Shown here: positions 9,500 through 18,135 of the stretch, one piece after another
How the letters are laid out: each line of letters begins with the position of its first letter
Numbering within the stretch: the stretch's first letter is position 1
Source: Janthinobacterium sp. GW456P
GTDB lineage: Bacteria; Pseudomonadota; Gammaproteobacteria; Burkholderiales; Burkholderiaceae_D
Direction of reading: 5' to 3'
Assembly (NCBI RefSeq): GCF_002127655.1
Contig: NZ_NEHB01000003.1
Location: 19,046-83,045 of the forward strand
DNA length: 64,000 nucleotides
Notes under the pieces: model-generated
Told to the model about the DNA's origin: nothing
Databases searched by the model: none
The model's input: the letters and a program-made list of their open reading frames with translations, nothing else
Position numbers and translations under genes: made by a program

Positions 9500-11476
9500 C
9501 TATTCCTGTGCCAGCAAGGTGGTCACGTAGTTGAGCGCTTCGCGCGCGCTGTGGGTGTCGTAGCCGTATTCGTCGACCAGGCGTTGTTCGACGGCGGAAA
9601 TCCTTGCCCGCACGTCGTCATCGGGACGCTTGGCTGAACCCACCAGACGCAGCACGTCGCGCCGCTGCTCGAACAGATATTGCTGGATGGCGTCGTGCAG
9701 TTGCGCATGGCTGCCCAGGCCGAATGCCTCGCCCCGCTTGAAGGCGCTCATGGCCTTGCGCACCACTTCTTGGCGGAACGACTGCTTGCCCGCATCACTG
9801 ATATGGATTTTTTCTTCCACGGCGCGCAGGAAGCGTTCGTCGGGACGGCGTTCTTCGCTGGTGATGGGGTCGCGGATCTGGCGGTTGTCGAGCATGGCTT
9901 CGACTTCATCGAGATATTTGTTCAGCAAGTCTTGCGCTTCTTGCTCGAACGACACGAACAAGGCCTTGTGCACGTCGGCCTTGACCCAGCGGTTATAAAA
10001 GTCCTTGCGCGTGAGCACCAGGTAATCGACCCACTTGCGCTTGCGCCGCGGTTCGATGCGCGCATCGCTTTCGATGCCGTCTTTCAGGGCCAGCAGCACG
10101 TCCATGGTGGACAGGCTGTTGCGCTGGGCGGAAATGATGGCGTGCGACAGGGCATTGATGACGAAACGGGGCGACACGCCCGCCAAGCCTTCGTCGGGCG
10201 CCTTGTCGCGTTCGCGCAGGCGGCGGATGTCGGCATGCTGCAAGTCGTCGACGTCTTCGTCGGCGTACACGCGCAGTTTCTTGACCAGTTCCGCTTCCTT
10301 TTCGTCGCCCTCGGGCAAGCGGCTCAGGATGGCGAACACGGCCGCCGCATGCAGCACGTGCGGATCGAGGTGCACGTCGCGGAAGGCGGGCGCTGCCGCC
10401 AGGATCAACTTGCGGTAAATGCGCGCTTCTTCGCGGTAATTGAGCGTGTACGGCACTTGCACGATGACCATGCGGTCGAGCAGGGCCTCGTTTTCGCTTT
10501 CTTGCATGAACTTGCGAAATTCCGCCAGATTCGTGTGCGCGACAATGGTTTCGTCGAGGTAAATCAGGGGGAAGCGCGACACCTTGACATTCTTTTCCTG
10601 CGTCAAGGTGAGCAGTAAATAGAGAAATTCCCGCTTGACCTTGAGGATTTCGATCATTTCCAGCATGCCGCGGCTGGCCGCATACACGGCGCCGGACCAG
10701 GACCAGGCGCGCGGATCGCCTTCGTCGCCGTACTGTGCCACTTTCGACAGGTCGACGGAGCCCACGAGGTCGGCCAGGTCGGCTGTGGTGGGATCGTGCG
10801 GCGCATACGTGCCGATGCCGCAGCGGCCCGCCTCGGACAGGTGGATGCGCTCGACGGGCATGCGCAGGAAGTCACCCCCGTACTGCTCTTCCAGGCGGGC
10901 GCGGCAATGGGGACACAGTTCGCCGTGCAGTTCGGCATCATAGCTGGCGCGAAAGTCGGCGCGCATGCTGTGCGGCACCAGATGCAGCGGCGATTCGTGC
11001 ACGGGACAGCCGGCGATGCCGTACAGCGCGCCTTCGCTGCTGTGGCTGTATTCTTCCAGCCCCCGCTTGAGCAGGATCACCATGGTCGACTTGCCGCCTG
11101 ATGGCGGGCCCAGCAGCAACAGCATGCGCCGGCCCACTTCGGAGCCGGCGGCGGCCGCCTTGAAGTAGGCGGCGACCCGGTCGATTGCCTCGTCAATGCC
11201 GAACAGCTCGTCGTCGAACAGGCGGCAGCGGAAGCGTCCGTTGTCGTCGGTGTGGCCGTTCCAGCGCATCATGTCCCACAGATACTGGTGCGCGCTGCGC
11301 GTCAGCAGGCCAGCGCGGCCGGGCAGGATTTGCTCGATGAAGTCGGCAAAACTGCCGCGCCAGGGACTGATGCGGTGTTTTTCCGCCCAGGCCGCCATGC
11401 CGTGCACAAAACCCGCATGCTGGCCTTGCTCGCCCGCAGGCGCGTCGTCATGGTGTGGCATACCAGGAATCGTCAT
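9500..11476 (-). CDS. prkA: PrkA/YeaG family serine protein kinase
   Basis: PrkA-family protein of 658 residues, close to E. coli YeaG in length. The N-terminal AAA-like domain has a Walker A motif, GPPSGGKST, at about residues 123-131. A conserved Cys/His cluster (CPHCRARLEEQYGG) and the Hanks-like C-terminal segment follow. It is thought to phosphorylate proteins in response to nutrient and stress signals. The frame is open to 11650, but the ATG at 11476 (MTIPGMPHH) has GGGGA 5 bases upstream and gives the family length. It is the first gene of prkA-yeaH-spoVR. A sigma-54-like element lies 31-46 bases upstream, consistent with the known sigma-54/NtrC control of E. coli yeaGH. Confidence 0.92.
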   Translation of the reverse strand: MTIPGMPHHDDAPAGEQGQHAGFVHGMAAWAEKHRISPWRGSFADFIEQILPGRAGLLTRSAHQYLWDMMRWNGHTDDNGRFRCRLFDDELFGIDEAIDRVAAYFKAAAAGSEVGRRMLLLLGPPSGGKSTMVILLKRGLEEYSHSSEGALYGIAGCPVHESPLHLVPHSMRADFRASYDAELHGELCPHCRARLEEQYGGDFLRMPVERIHLSEAGRCGIGTYAPHDPTTADLADLVGSVDLSKVAQYGDEGDPRAWSWSGAVYAASRGMLEMIEILKVKREFLYLLLTLTQEKNVKVSRFPLIYLDETIVAHTNLAEFRKFMQESENEALLDRMVIVQVPYTLNYREEARIYRKLILAAAPAFRDVHLDPHVLHAAAVFAILSRLPEGDEKEAELVKKLRVYADEDVDDLQHADIRRLRERDKAPDEGLAGVSPRFVINALSHAIISAQRNSLSTMDVLLALKDGIESDARIEPRRKRKWVDYLVLTRKDFYNRWVKADVHKALFVSFEQEAQDLLNKYLDEVEAMLDNRQIRDPITSEERRPDERFLRAVEEKIHISDAGKQSFRQEVVRKAMSAFKRGEAFGLGSHAQLHDAIQQYLFEQRRDVLRLVGSAKRPDDDVRARISAVEQRLVDEYGYDTHSAREALNYVTTLLAQE

Positions 11477-11506
11477 TATTTCCCCATCCATACCGTTGCT
11501 GCCGTG

Positions 11507-11522
11507 TGCAGGCCCAGTTCCA
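11507..11522 (-). promoter_or_regulatory. Candidate sigma-54 promoter of prkA-yeaH-spoVR
   Basis: On the minus strand TGGAAC-N5-CTGCA gives the invariant GG-N10-GC spacing of -24/-12 promoters. By my count it matches 11 of 14 defined positions of the consensus. A start about 12 bases past the GC would leave a leader of about 20 bases carrying the GGGGA ribosome site. GG-N10-GC is common by chance in GC-rich DNA; the support comes from position and from the E. coli precedent. Confidence 0.45.
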
Positions 11523-11717
11523 GCCTGCCAGTCAAGTATACGACGCTGCCTCTGCCCGCACGACTGATCTCGCTCAACCTTGACGAGGGAACTATTTTTA
11601 TCCTCGCAGCGCCCATTGAGACAGCACCGCCATGCGTCAGCGCGGTTCAATCCAGATCAATACTGGCCTGCGCGGCACGTCCACACTGGTCTTGCGACGA
11701 CCCACGAGGAGAACATA

Positions 11718-12896
11718 ATGATAGGTAACGAGAATGGTTTCAGCGCCCCGCCTGGCGGCAGCGGCAGGGGACAAAGCGCGGACGATGAAGAGGCCGTCGG
11801 CCAGTTTGCCGCCCCCGGCGAAGACGACAATACGAGCGAGACCGCGTCCGTCTCGGAGGTGCCCGACGCCCTGAGCGGCGTCAGCATGGAACTACTGGAA
11901 ATCAAGCGCAGCATCGAAGACGGCATGCGCCAGGGTATTTCCCAGGCGGGCGGCGTGCGCGCGGCCGACGCCTTCAGCGACGGCGGCAATATCCAGGGCG
12001 TGTCCATTGGCCTGGGCGAGGGCGCCAGCGACAGCTCGTCCGGCGAGCCGGGCTTGCCGGCCCTGACCCTGTACGTGGCCGAGCCCACCTCCGTCGACCG
12101 TGCCAAGGCCGCCATCGTGGGGGCCATGGGCGTGCGCGCCGTGGCCAGCGACAGGGTGCCCGTGAATATCGTCGTCACGGGCGTGATCGATGCGCAGCCG
12201 CACCGTTTCCGCCTGCGCCCGGCGCCGGGCGGCGTGTCGGTCGGGCATTTCCGCATCACGGCCGGCACCATCGGCTGCCTGGCCGTGGGCCGCAGCGCGC
12301 CGCGCAGCAGCCGCTTGATGATTCTTAGCAATAATCATGTGCTGGCCAATTCCAACGGCGGCGTGTTCAACGATTGCATCGTGCAGCCGGGCCCCATCGA
12401 TGGCGGCCGCTGCCCGCAAGACCAGGTGGCCGTGCTCGAACGCTTCGTGCCCATCAATTTCAGCGGCGGCGTCAACTTTGTCGATTGCGCCACCGGCTGG
12501 GCCTGGCCAGACAGGGTGCGGCCCGAACTGGTTTACCTGGACGGCGGCGTGCCTGCCTACTTCCGCATCAGCAATGCCCTGGTGGCGCCCGTGCTGGGCA
12601 TGCTGGTCGGCAAGTCCGGCCGCACGACGCAATTGACGCAGGGCCGCATCACGGGCCTGGGCGCGACCATCAACGTCAATTACGGCGGCGGCAGGATCGC
12701 GCTGTTTCAGGACCAGATCGCCATCACGGGCGTGAGCGGGACATTCAGCGCGGGCGGCGATTCCGGTTCATCCATCTGGACCTGGAACCAGCAGCGCAAT
12801 CCCGTCGGCCTGCTGTTTGCCGGCGGCAATAACATCACGTTTGCCAACCAGATGCGGCGGGTCGTGGCGGCGCTCGACATCAATTTGTACACTTGA
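11718..12896 (+). CDS. Trypsin-fold serine peptidase, Nal1-like
   Basis: The 392-residue protein has no signal peptide. Residues 1-110 are acidic and low in complexity, then comes a short alpha/beta region, then a chymotrypsin-like domain. The nucleophile loop is FSAGGDSGSSIW (GDSGS) and the histidine loop is ILSNNHVLAN. The candidate aspartate is in NFVDCATGW. This arrangement resembles the bacterial Nal1-like trypsin-fold proteins, which often lack secretion signals. AGGAG at 11707-11711 is 6 bases before the ATG, which decides the start over the longer open frame. A small gene whose product resembles part of the region before the protease domain lies just downstream. Substrate unknown. Confidence 0.7.
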   Translation: MIGNENGFSAPPGGSGRGQSADDEEAVGQFAAPGEDDNTSETASVSEVPDALSGVSMELLEIKRSIEDGMRQGISQAGGVRAADAFSDGGNIQGVSIGLGEGASDSSSGEPGLPALTLYVAEPTSVDRAKAAIVGAMGVRAVASDRVPVNIVVTGVIDAQPHRFRLRPAPGGVSVGHFRITAGTIGCLAVGRSAPRSSRLMILSNNHVLANSNGGVFNDCIVQPGPIDGGRCPQDQVAVLERFVPINFSGGVNFVDCATGWAWPDRVRPELVYLDGGVPAYFRISNALVAPVLGMLVGKSGRTTQLTQGRITGLGATINVNYGGGRIALFQDQIAITGVSGTFSAGGDSGSSIWTWNQQRNPVGLLFAGGNNITFANQMRRVVAALDINLYT

Positions 12897-12965
12897 GCAC
12901 GCTGCCAGGTGCCGCCTTGCATAACGTTGCTTTTTGCACGATGATGATTGTATGAGAGGCCGCAG

Positions 12966-13025
12966 CCATGCATGGTTGTGCCCGGCGAACGGCGCTACAG
13001 CGCCGGATGGCCGGGTGTATCATGG
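12966..13025 (+). promoter_or_regulatory. Nested hairpin in the leader of the 110-residue gene
   Basis: CCATG...CATGG encloses CCCGGC...GCCGGG (12981-12986 with 13010-13015), which encloses GGCGCT...AGCGCC (12991-12996 with 12999-13004). The three nested stems end about 20 bases before the start codon at 13046. This could be a leader structure or a repeat element; no riboswitch class is recognised. Confidence 0.4.
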
Positions 13026-13045
13026 AATGCCTCAGGAGGTTTGTC

Positions 13046-13378
13046 ATGTCAAACAGTAAATTCGTACCATCGCCATATGCCGTCTTCGAAGACGCCGCCA
13101 TGCCGTACTTGCCGGATGAGATTCCTGGACAGGGCATGGGGCAGTACACTCCGGCCGCGCCCCAGGGCCGCCTGGAAGCGGCAAAGCGGCGCAACGAGCG
13201 GGCGCTGATGGCCATCGACGGCGTGGAAGGCGTCAGCGTGGGACACACGGCCGTGGGCAAGGACGCGCTCGTCGTGTATTTGCGCGACTCGTCCGTCAAG
13301 CGGCGCGTGCCGTCGCAGGTTGAGGGCTATCCGGTGGAAACGAGCATCACTGGCCAGATCGATATCCAGCGCTGGTAG
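13046..13378 (+). CDS. Small protein with a domain resembling the pre-protease region of its neighbour
   Basis: This 110-residue protein starts at an ATG with a textbook AGGAGGT 5 bases upstream (13034-13040). The N-terminal half is Pro/Ala-rich. The C-terminal half reads MAIDGVEGVSVGHTAVGKDA, then VVYLRD...VPSQVEGYPVETSITGQID. The same order of elements (LYVAEPTS ... VNIVVTGVID) occurs just before the peptidase domain of the upstream protein. It may be a free-standing copy of that domain, for instance an inhibitor, chaperone or substrate adaptor. This relation is from eye alignment only. It probably shares an operon with the peptidase, separated by a structured 149-base gap. Confidence 0.65.
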   Translation: MSNSKFVPSPYAVFEDAAMPYLPDEIPGQGMGQYTPAAPQGRLEAAKRRNERALMAIDGVEGVSVGHTAVGKDALVVYLRDSSVKRRVPSQVEGYPVETSITGQIDIQRW

Positions 13379-13413
13379 GCAGGCCTGGCCGCCTGGCCGC
13401 TGATCGTTGCGGC

Positions 13414-13437
13414 GGAAGGCCTGTTGCCAAGCCTTCC
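13414..13437 (+). terminator. Intrinsic terminator between convergent genes
   Basis: GGAAGGC and GCCTTCC form a 7-base stem with a 10-base loop, followed on the plus strand by GGGTTCTTTT. It lies between the 110-residue gene and the convergent end of katA and could serve the plus-strand operon. Confidence 0.6.
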
Positions 13438-13456
13438 GGGTTCTTTTCAGCCTGCC

Positions 13457-14893
13457 TTACTTGCTCAGGCGGGCGATCGCTTCGGCCACGCCCGCGCCAT
13501 AGGCGGGATCGCACAGCGTGCAGTTGCCGATGTGGCGTTGCTTGACTTGCTCCGAGGCGCCCGAGATGGCGCGCGCCGTGTTGTCGAACAAGGCTTGCTG
13601 CTGCGCCGCGGTCATCAGGCGGAACAGGGCGCGCGGCTGCGAATAGTAATCCTCGTCGACGCGGTGGTTCCAATGGTCGGCCGCGCCCTCGATGCTCAGC
13701 GGCGGTTCGCGGAAATCGGGCTGCTCGGCCCATTCCTGCTCACTGTTCGGTTCATAGCCCAGGGTGCCGCCCTGGTTGCCGTCGACGCGCATCTGGCCGT
13801 CGCGGTGGTAGCTGTGAAATGGGCATTTCGGCGCATTGACGGGAATATGGCTGTGGTTGACGCCGAGGCGATAGCGCTGCGCGTCGCCATACGAAAACAG
13901 GCGGCCTTGCAGCATCTTGTCCGGCGAAAAACTGATGCCGGGCACCACGTTGGCCGGGTTGAATGCCGCCTGTTCCACTTCCGCAAAGTGATTGTCGGCA
14001 TTGCGGTTCAATTCCAGTACGCCCACCTCGATCAGCGGGTAGTCGCCGTGCGGCCACACTTTCGACAGGTCGAAGGGGTTGAGGTGATACGTGCCTGCCT
14101 CTTTTTCCGGCATGATTTGCACGTACAGCGTCCAGCGGGGGAAATCCTTGTTTTCGATGCTTTCGTACAGGTCGCGGTGCGAGCTTTCGCGGTCCTTGCC
14201 CACCAGCTCCTCGGCTTCCTGGTCCGTCAGGTTTTGTATCCCTTGCTGGGTTTTAAAGGTGAACTTGACCCAGAAACGCTCGTTTTGCGCGTTCAGGAAG
14301 CTGAAGGTGTGGCTGCCGAAGCCGTGCATGTGGCGGAAGCTGCGCGGCAAGCCCCGGTCGCTCATCACCACCGTCACCTGGTGCAGGGCTTCGGGCAGCG
14401 AGGTCCAGAAGTCCCAGTTGCTATTGGCGCTGCGCAAGCCGGTGCGCGGGTCGCGCTTGATGGCGTGGTTCAGATCGGGAAATTTCAACGGGTCGCGCAT
14501 GAAAAACACGGGCGTGTTGTTGCCGACCAGGTCCCAGTTGCCTTCTTCCGTGTAGAACTTCAAGGCAAAGCCGCGGATGTCGCGTTCCGCGTCCGCCGCG
14601 CCCCGTTCGCCGGCCACCGTGGAAAAGCGCGCGAACATCGGCGTTTGCTTGCCCACTGCGCCAAAGATTTTTGCGCGCGTGTAGCGCGTGATGTCGTGCG
14701 TGACGGTAAACGTGCCGTGCGCGCCCGATCCCTTGGCATGCATGCGGCGCTCGGGAATCACTTCGCGGTCGAAGTGGGCCAGCTTTTCCAGGAACCACAC
14801 ATCTTGCAACAGGGCGGGGCCGCGCGGGCCGGCCGTCTGGATGTTCTGGTTGTCGACGACAGGCGCGCCAAAGGCGGTGGTGAGCTTTTTCAT
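13457..14893 (-). CDS. katA: Monofunctional heme catalase
   Basis: Decomposes H2O2 to water and oxygen. The 478-residue length is that of small-subunit clade 3 catalases. The distal histidine is in RRMHAKGSG (His52), the distal asparagine in [10 protein letters not shown], and the heme-ligand tyrosine in [30 protein letters not shown] is the conserved substrate-channel region. There is no signal peptide, so it is cytoplasmic. The start at 14893 gives the usual N-terminus; the frame extends to 14971 without a convincing ribosome site, and the one before 14893 is only a weak purine run. The 282 bases upstream, to the end of the next minus-strand gene, should hold its promoter, but I could not identify an OxyR site with confidence. 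Confidence 0.95.
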   Translation of the reverse strand: MKKLTTAFGAPVVDNQNIQTAGPRGPALLQDVWFLEKLAHFDREVIPERRMHAKGSGAHGTFTVTHDITRYTRAKIFGAVGKQTPMFARFSTVAGERGAADAERDIRGFALKFYTEEGNWDLVGNNTPVFFMRDPLKFPDLNHAIKRDPRTGLRSANSNWDFWTSLPEALHQVTVVMSDRGLPRSFRHMHGFGSHTFSFLNAQNERFWVKFTFKTQQGIQNLTDQEAEELVGKDRESSHRDLYESIENKDFPRWTLYVQIMPEKEAGTYHLNPFDLSKVWPHGDYPLIEVGVLELNRNADNHFAEVEQAAFNPANVVPGISFSPDKMLQGRLFSYGDAQRYRLGVNHSHIPVNAPKCPFHSYHRDGQMRVDGNQGGTLGYEPNSEQEWAEQPDFREPPLSIEGAADHWNHRVDEDYYSQPRALFRLMTAAQQQALFDNTARAISGASEQVKQRHIGNCTLCDPAYGAGVAEAIARLSK

Positions 14894-15175
14894 TGGACTC
14901 TTTCTTTCATGGCTAGGCAGAGCAATGGACGCACCGGCGCTACTCAAACACTGGCTGGGCTGAATGCACACTCACCGGGGCTGGTCCAGAGTAAAATTTC
15001 TAAAATGCAAACCAGTGTAAACTCTTTGCTACGGGATGGCTTGCCACGCCGTCCGAGCAAGCTCAGCTGGCGTACTTGCATCATAATCGCTCCATGGCTG
15101 CCGCTCCCGCACGCTTGCAATTTGCCAGTATATAAAGACCGGCGACGATCGCGCCACTGGCCTTTTGCCCAGTTT

Positions 15176-15868
15176 TTAAAACTTGTTCCAGTTGTTATGC
15201 CGGTGCTCCGTCGCTTCCTTCATCAGGTGGCCGGCGCGCAAGGCGTCGTCGGCCTGTACCGTCATGGCCAGTTCCTGGATGGCGGGCGGGTATTCGTGGT
15301 GGGCCGCTTCTTCCAGCAACTCACGGCCCTTGGCCAGGTCGCGCGGCACGCCGCGGCCCTCGCGGTAGGCGTTGTACAGCAGGAACATGGCGTGCGGATT
15401 GCCTAGTTCGCTTGATTTTGCCAGCCAGCGCGCCGCTTCACTCTGGTCTTTCGGTACGCCTTCGCCATTCGCCGCCAGCAGGCCCAGCATCAGGGCCGCC
15501 TTCGCATGGCCTTGCTGCGCCGCTTGCCGGTACCACAGCCAGGCTTGGCCCGGCGTGGCCGCGCGCAGCATCTGGCCCAGCTCGAAAGCCGCTTCCGTGT
15601 CGCCGGCGCGGGCCGCCTGTTCGAACAGGCTCAATGCCTCGGCGCGGCGGGCGGGACGGGGCTGGTAAATCAGCGCCAGTTCGCGCTCGGCGACGGGCAT
15701 GTCCTTGCCGGCCCAGCTGCGTACCTTGCGTTCGGCCTGGTGGTCGCCCGCCTGGCGCGCATGCATGGCGACGGCTTCGATTTCCGCCGCCGTGGGCGGT
15801 GGCGATGACTGGCAGGCGGCCAGGGCGGCGGCCAGCACGACGGCGGGAAGGGAGAGTGCGTGTTTCAT
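15176..15868 (-). CDS. Sel1-repeat (TPR-like) lipoprotein
   Basis: A 230-residue protein with a lipoprotein signal peptide (lipobox LAAC, Cys about residue 19). Several Sel1-like repeats follow, each about 36 residues with the A..LG......G pattern (AALMLGLLAANGEGVPKDQS, HAMFLLYNAYREGRGVPRDL). Sel1 proteins are adaptor scaffolds at the envelope. It is encoded 56 bases downstream of the 5'-nucleotidase-type lipoprotein on the same strand, so the two may be cotranscribed. No specific partner can be named. Confidence 0.8.
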   Translation of the reverse strand: MKHALSLPAVVLAAALAACQSSPPPTAAEIEAVAMHARQAGDHQAERKVRSWAGKDMPVAERELALIYQPRPARRAEALSLFEQAARAGDTEAAFELGQMLRAATPGQAWLWYRQAAQQGHAKAALMLGLLAANGEGVPKDQSEAARWLAKSSELGNPHAMFLLYNAYREGRGVPRDLAKGRELLEEAAHHEYPPAIQELAMTVQADDALRAGHLMKEATEHRHNNWNKF

Positions 15869-15924
15869 GTTGATTACCTTTCATCAAGACAGGCCGGAAC
15901 GACATCCGTCCCGGCCCATGGACC

Positions 15925-18021
15925 TTATTTGCTCAGGTCGATGCGGTACTTGGCGAAACCGCTGGCGTCGAGTGCGCCTTCGGCCGCCACGCTGGCGATG
16001 CCGCTGCCTTGCGCCAGCGCCAGGTGGCCCGGTGCCGAACGCAGGATTACGGGGCCGGCCGTGGCCGTCTTGACGAAGCTCCAGCTGCGCGCGCTGCCAT
16101 TCGCCGCCAGGGTCACCTTGCCGCCCTTGGTGCTGAGCGACGCCAGGTAGTTGCTGACCACGGCCTGGTTCGCGTCGGGCGACTTGATGATGGTCTTGCT
16201 GCCGTCGATGCCTGGCACGGCGCCGCCGCCACCGGCGCGGTAGTCGTTGGTGGCGACGATGAAATCATCGCCGTCGGCCACGGGCGCGCCCTTGTACGTG
16301 AGGTTGACGATGCGGCTGCCCGGTTTTTTCGTCACATCGATCTGGTACGTCAGCGCATTGTTTTCCGCGTAGAACACGTCATAGTTATAGATCGTGCCAT
16401 ACGACGGCACCAGATCCTGTTCGGCCGTGACGCTCGGATCGATCTGCGCGAATTGCTTGGCCGACGTTTCCAGCCACGCCTTCAAGTCCGCGCCCTTGAT
16501 CTTCACGGCTTGCAGGTTGTTATTGCTATACAAATACAAGTCGCCCGGATTGCGCACTTGCAAGCCGATTGGTGCGGCCGGCGTCGCGCCTGCAGCCACG
16601 TCCGTGAAGTCTGACGGCCCGTTGCGGCCCGCCTTGAACGGCGCGCTGCACGAGATGACGGGGATATTCTTGTAGCTGGACAAGGTGGCATCCGTGCTGG
16701 TGGCGATGAAGTTCTTCACATAATCGAGCTGGGCCTGGTTCACCAGCTGGATGGCGCTGACGTCGCCCACCAGCGCAAAATAGGCGGACATTTCGAAATC
16801 CGTGCTGATGCCCAGCGGTTGCTTGGCGTAGGCGATGGTGGCCGCGTGCTCGGTGGCTACCAGCGGCGCGATGGCCGGGTCGGCTTTCACGAGAGTCGTG
16901 CCATCCGTGTACTTGAAGCCGCGCGATTCCACCGTCGTCTTGGCCGGCTGCACCACCCACTTGCCGGCCTGGTACACCATGGTCAGTTTGATGATGCCCA
17001 AACGGCGGCCCCAGCTTTGCGCCATGACGGTAGGCACGCCGTTCACAAAGCCGTTGACGGCGTCGATCTTCGCGCTGGAGGGGAAGGCGGAAAACGAAGC
17101 GTCCAGCGCGGCCGCGCCCGTCTCCTTGCCCTTCGGGAAGATCAAATGCGAGTGGCCTATCATCAGCGCGTCGATGCCCGTGCTGGTCAGGTGATAGCTG
17201 CCGTTTTCCATCTTCGGGCTGTAGGCGCTCGTGTCCAGGCCGCCATGCGACAGGGCCACGACGAGGTCGGCGCCCTTGCTGCGCAATTCCGGCACATATT
17301 GCTTGGCCGCTTCCTGCACGCCCGTCACGCTGACCTTGCCGGCGAGCACTTTCTGGTCCCATTCGAGGATTTGCGGCGGTACAAAACTCAGCACGCCCAC
17401 ATTGATCTTCACGGTCAGCTTGCTGCCGTCGGGCGCCGTGGCGGCGAAATCGCGGGGCAGCAGGGTGTAGGGCTGGAATATGGGTTTGCCGCTGGCGACG
17501 CCGATTACATTGCTCAGCACGGAAGGGAAGGCTGGGGCGCCGCAGGTGCCCGTGGGCTTGGCCACGCCGGGAATGCCGAAATCCGTGTTGGTGATCTGGC
17601 TCAGGTAGGGCAAGCCATAGTTGAATTCGTGGTTGCCCATGCCGCCCGCGTCGTATTTCAGCGCATTCATGGCCTTGTGCACGGCCAGGGTGCCGGAGCA
17701 GGGCACGGGCGCGGCCACGGCTTGCAGGTCGGCCAGCAAGGTGCCCTGGATGACGTCGCCATCGTCGAGCAGCACATTGTTCGGGTTTTCCGCGCGCGCC
17801 GCCTGGATCAGGGTCGACGTGCGCTCCAGGCCCAGGCTCGTGTCTTCGGCCAGCGCATAATAGTTGTAGCTCAACACGTTCGAGTGGATATCGGTGGTTT
17901 CCAGCAATGCCACGGTGACCGTCGTGCCCTCGGGAATGGCCGGCGCCGTGTTCGAACTGCCGTTGCAACCGACGAGACCCGCACTTGCCAGCGCCGCCAG
18001 CATGACCCAATTTGTTTTCAT
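15925..18021 (-). CDS. 5'-nucleotidase / 2',3'-cyclic phosphodiesterase family lipoprotein
   Basis: The 698-residue protein has a lipoprotein signal (lipobox LVGC, Cys19). The N-terminal calcineurin-like metallophosphatase domain shows all metal-ligand motifs: ETTDIHSN, DDGDVIQGT, GNHEFNYG, SHGG and GHSH. The C-terminal 5'-nucleotidase domain has NLQAVKIKGADLKAWLE and VATNDYRAGGGG. Order and length match CpdB/UshA-like enzymes that hydrolyse extracellular nucleotides so that the phosphate and nucleoside can be taken up. The substrate, cyclic or linear, cannot be fixed by eye. It is transcribed towards the Sel1 lipoprotein gene. Confidence 0.88.
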   Translation of the reverse strand: MKTNWVMLAALASAGLVGCNGSSNTAPAIPEGTTVTVALLETTDIHSNVLSYNYYALAEDTSLGLERTSTLIQAARAENPNNVLLDDGDVIQGTLLADLQAVAAPVPCSGTLAVHKAMNALKYDAGGMGNHEFNYGLPYLSQITNTDFGIPGVAKPTGTCGAPAFPSVLSNVIGVASGKPIFQPYTLLPRDFAATAPDGSKLTVKINVGVLSFVPPQILEWDQKVLAGKVSVTGVQEAAKQYVPELRSKGADLVVALSHGGLDTSAYSPKMENGSYHLTSTGIDALMIGHSHLIFPKGKETGAAALDASFSAFPSSAKIDAVNGFVNGVPTVMAQSWGRRLGIIKLTMVYQAGKWVVQPAKTTVESRGFKYTDGTTLVKADPAIAPLVATEHAATIAYAKQPLGISTDFEMSAYFALVGDVSAIQLVNQAQLDYVKNFIATSTDATLSSYKNIPVISCSAPFKAGRNGPSDFTDVAAGATPAAPIGLQVRNPGDLYLYSNNNLQAVKIKGADLKAWLETSAKQFAQIDPSVTAEQDLVPSYGTIYNYDVFYAENNALTYQIDVTKKPGSRIVNLTYKGAPVADGDDFIVATNDYRAGGGGAVPGIDGSKTIIKSPDANQAVVSNYLASLSTKGGKVTLAANGSARSWSFVKTATAGPVILRSAPGHLALAQGSGIASVAAEGALDASGFAKYRIDLSK

Positions 18022-18135
18022 TACCGCCCTCGGAAAGATTCAAAGGACGCGACTGTAACGCCGCCATATGACGCGGCGATGACAGCCGTGCAAGGCGCAT
18101 GGATGCAGGGTTGCGCGCGATGGCGCGACGGCCTG

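Noticed and set aside
13424..15406. A 660-codon plus-strand open frame opposite katA
   Set aside because: It is antisense to an unmistakable catalase and made of Arg/Gln/His-rich sequence with no domain, the usual shadow of GC-rich codon bias.
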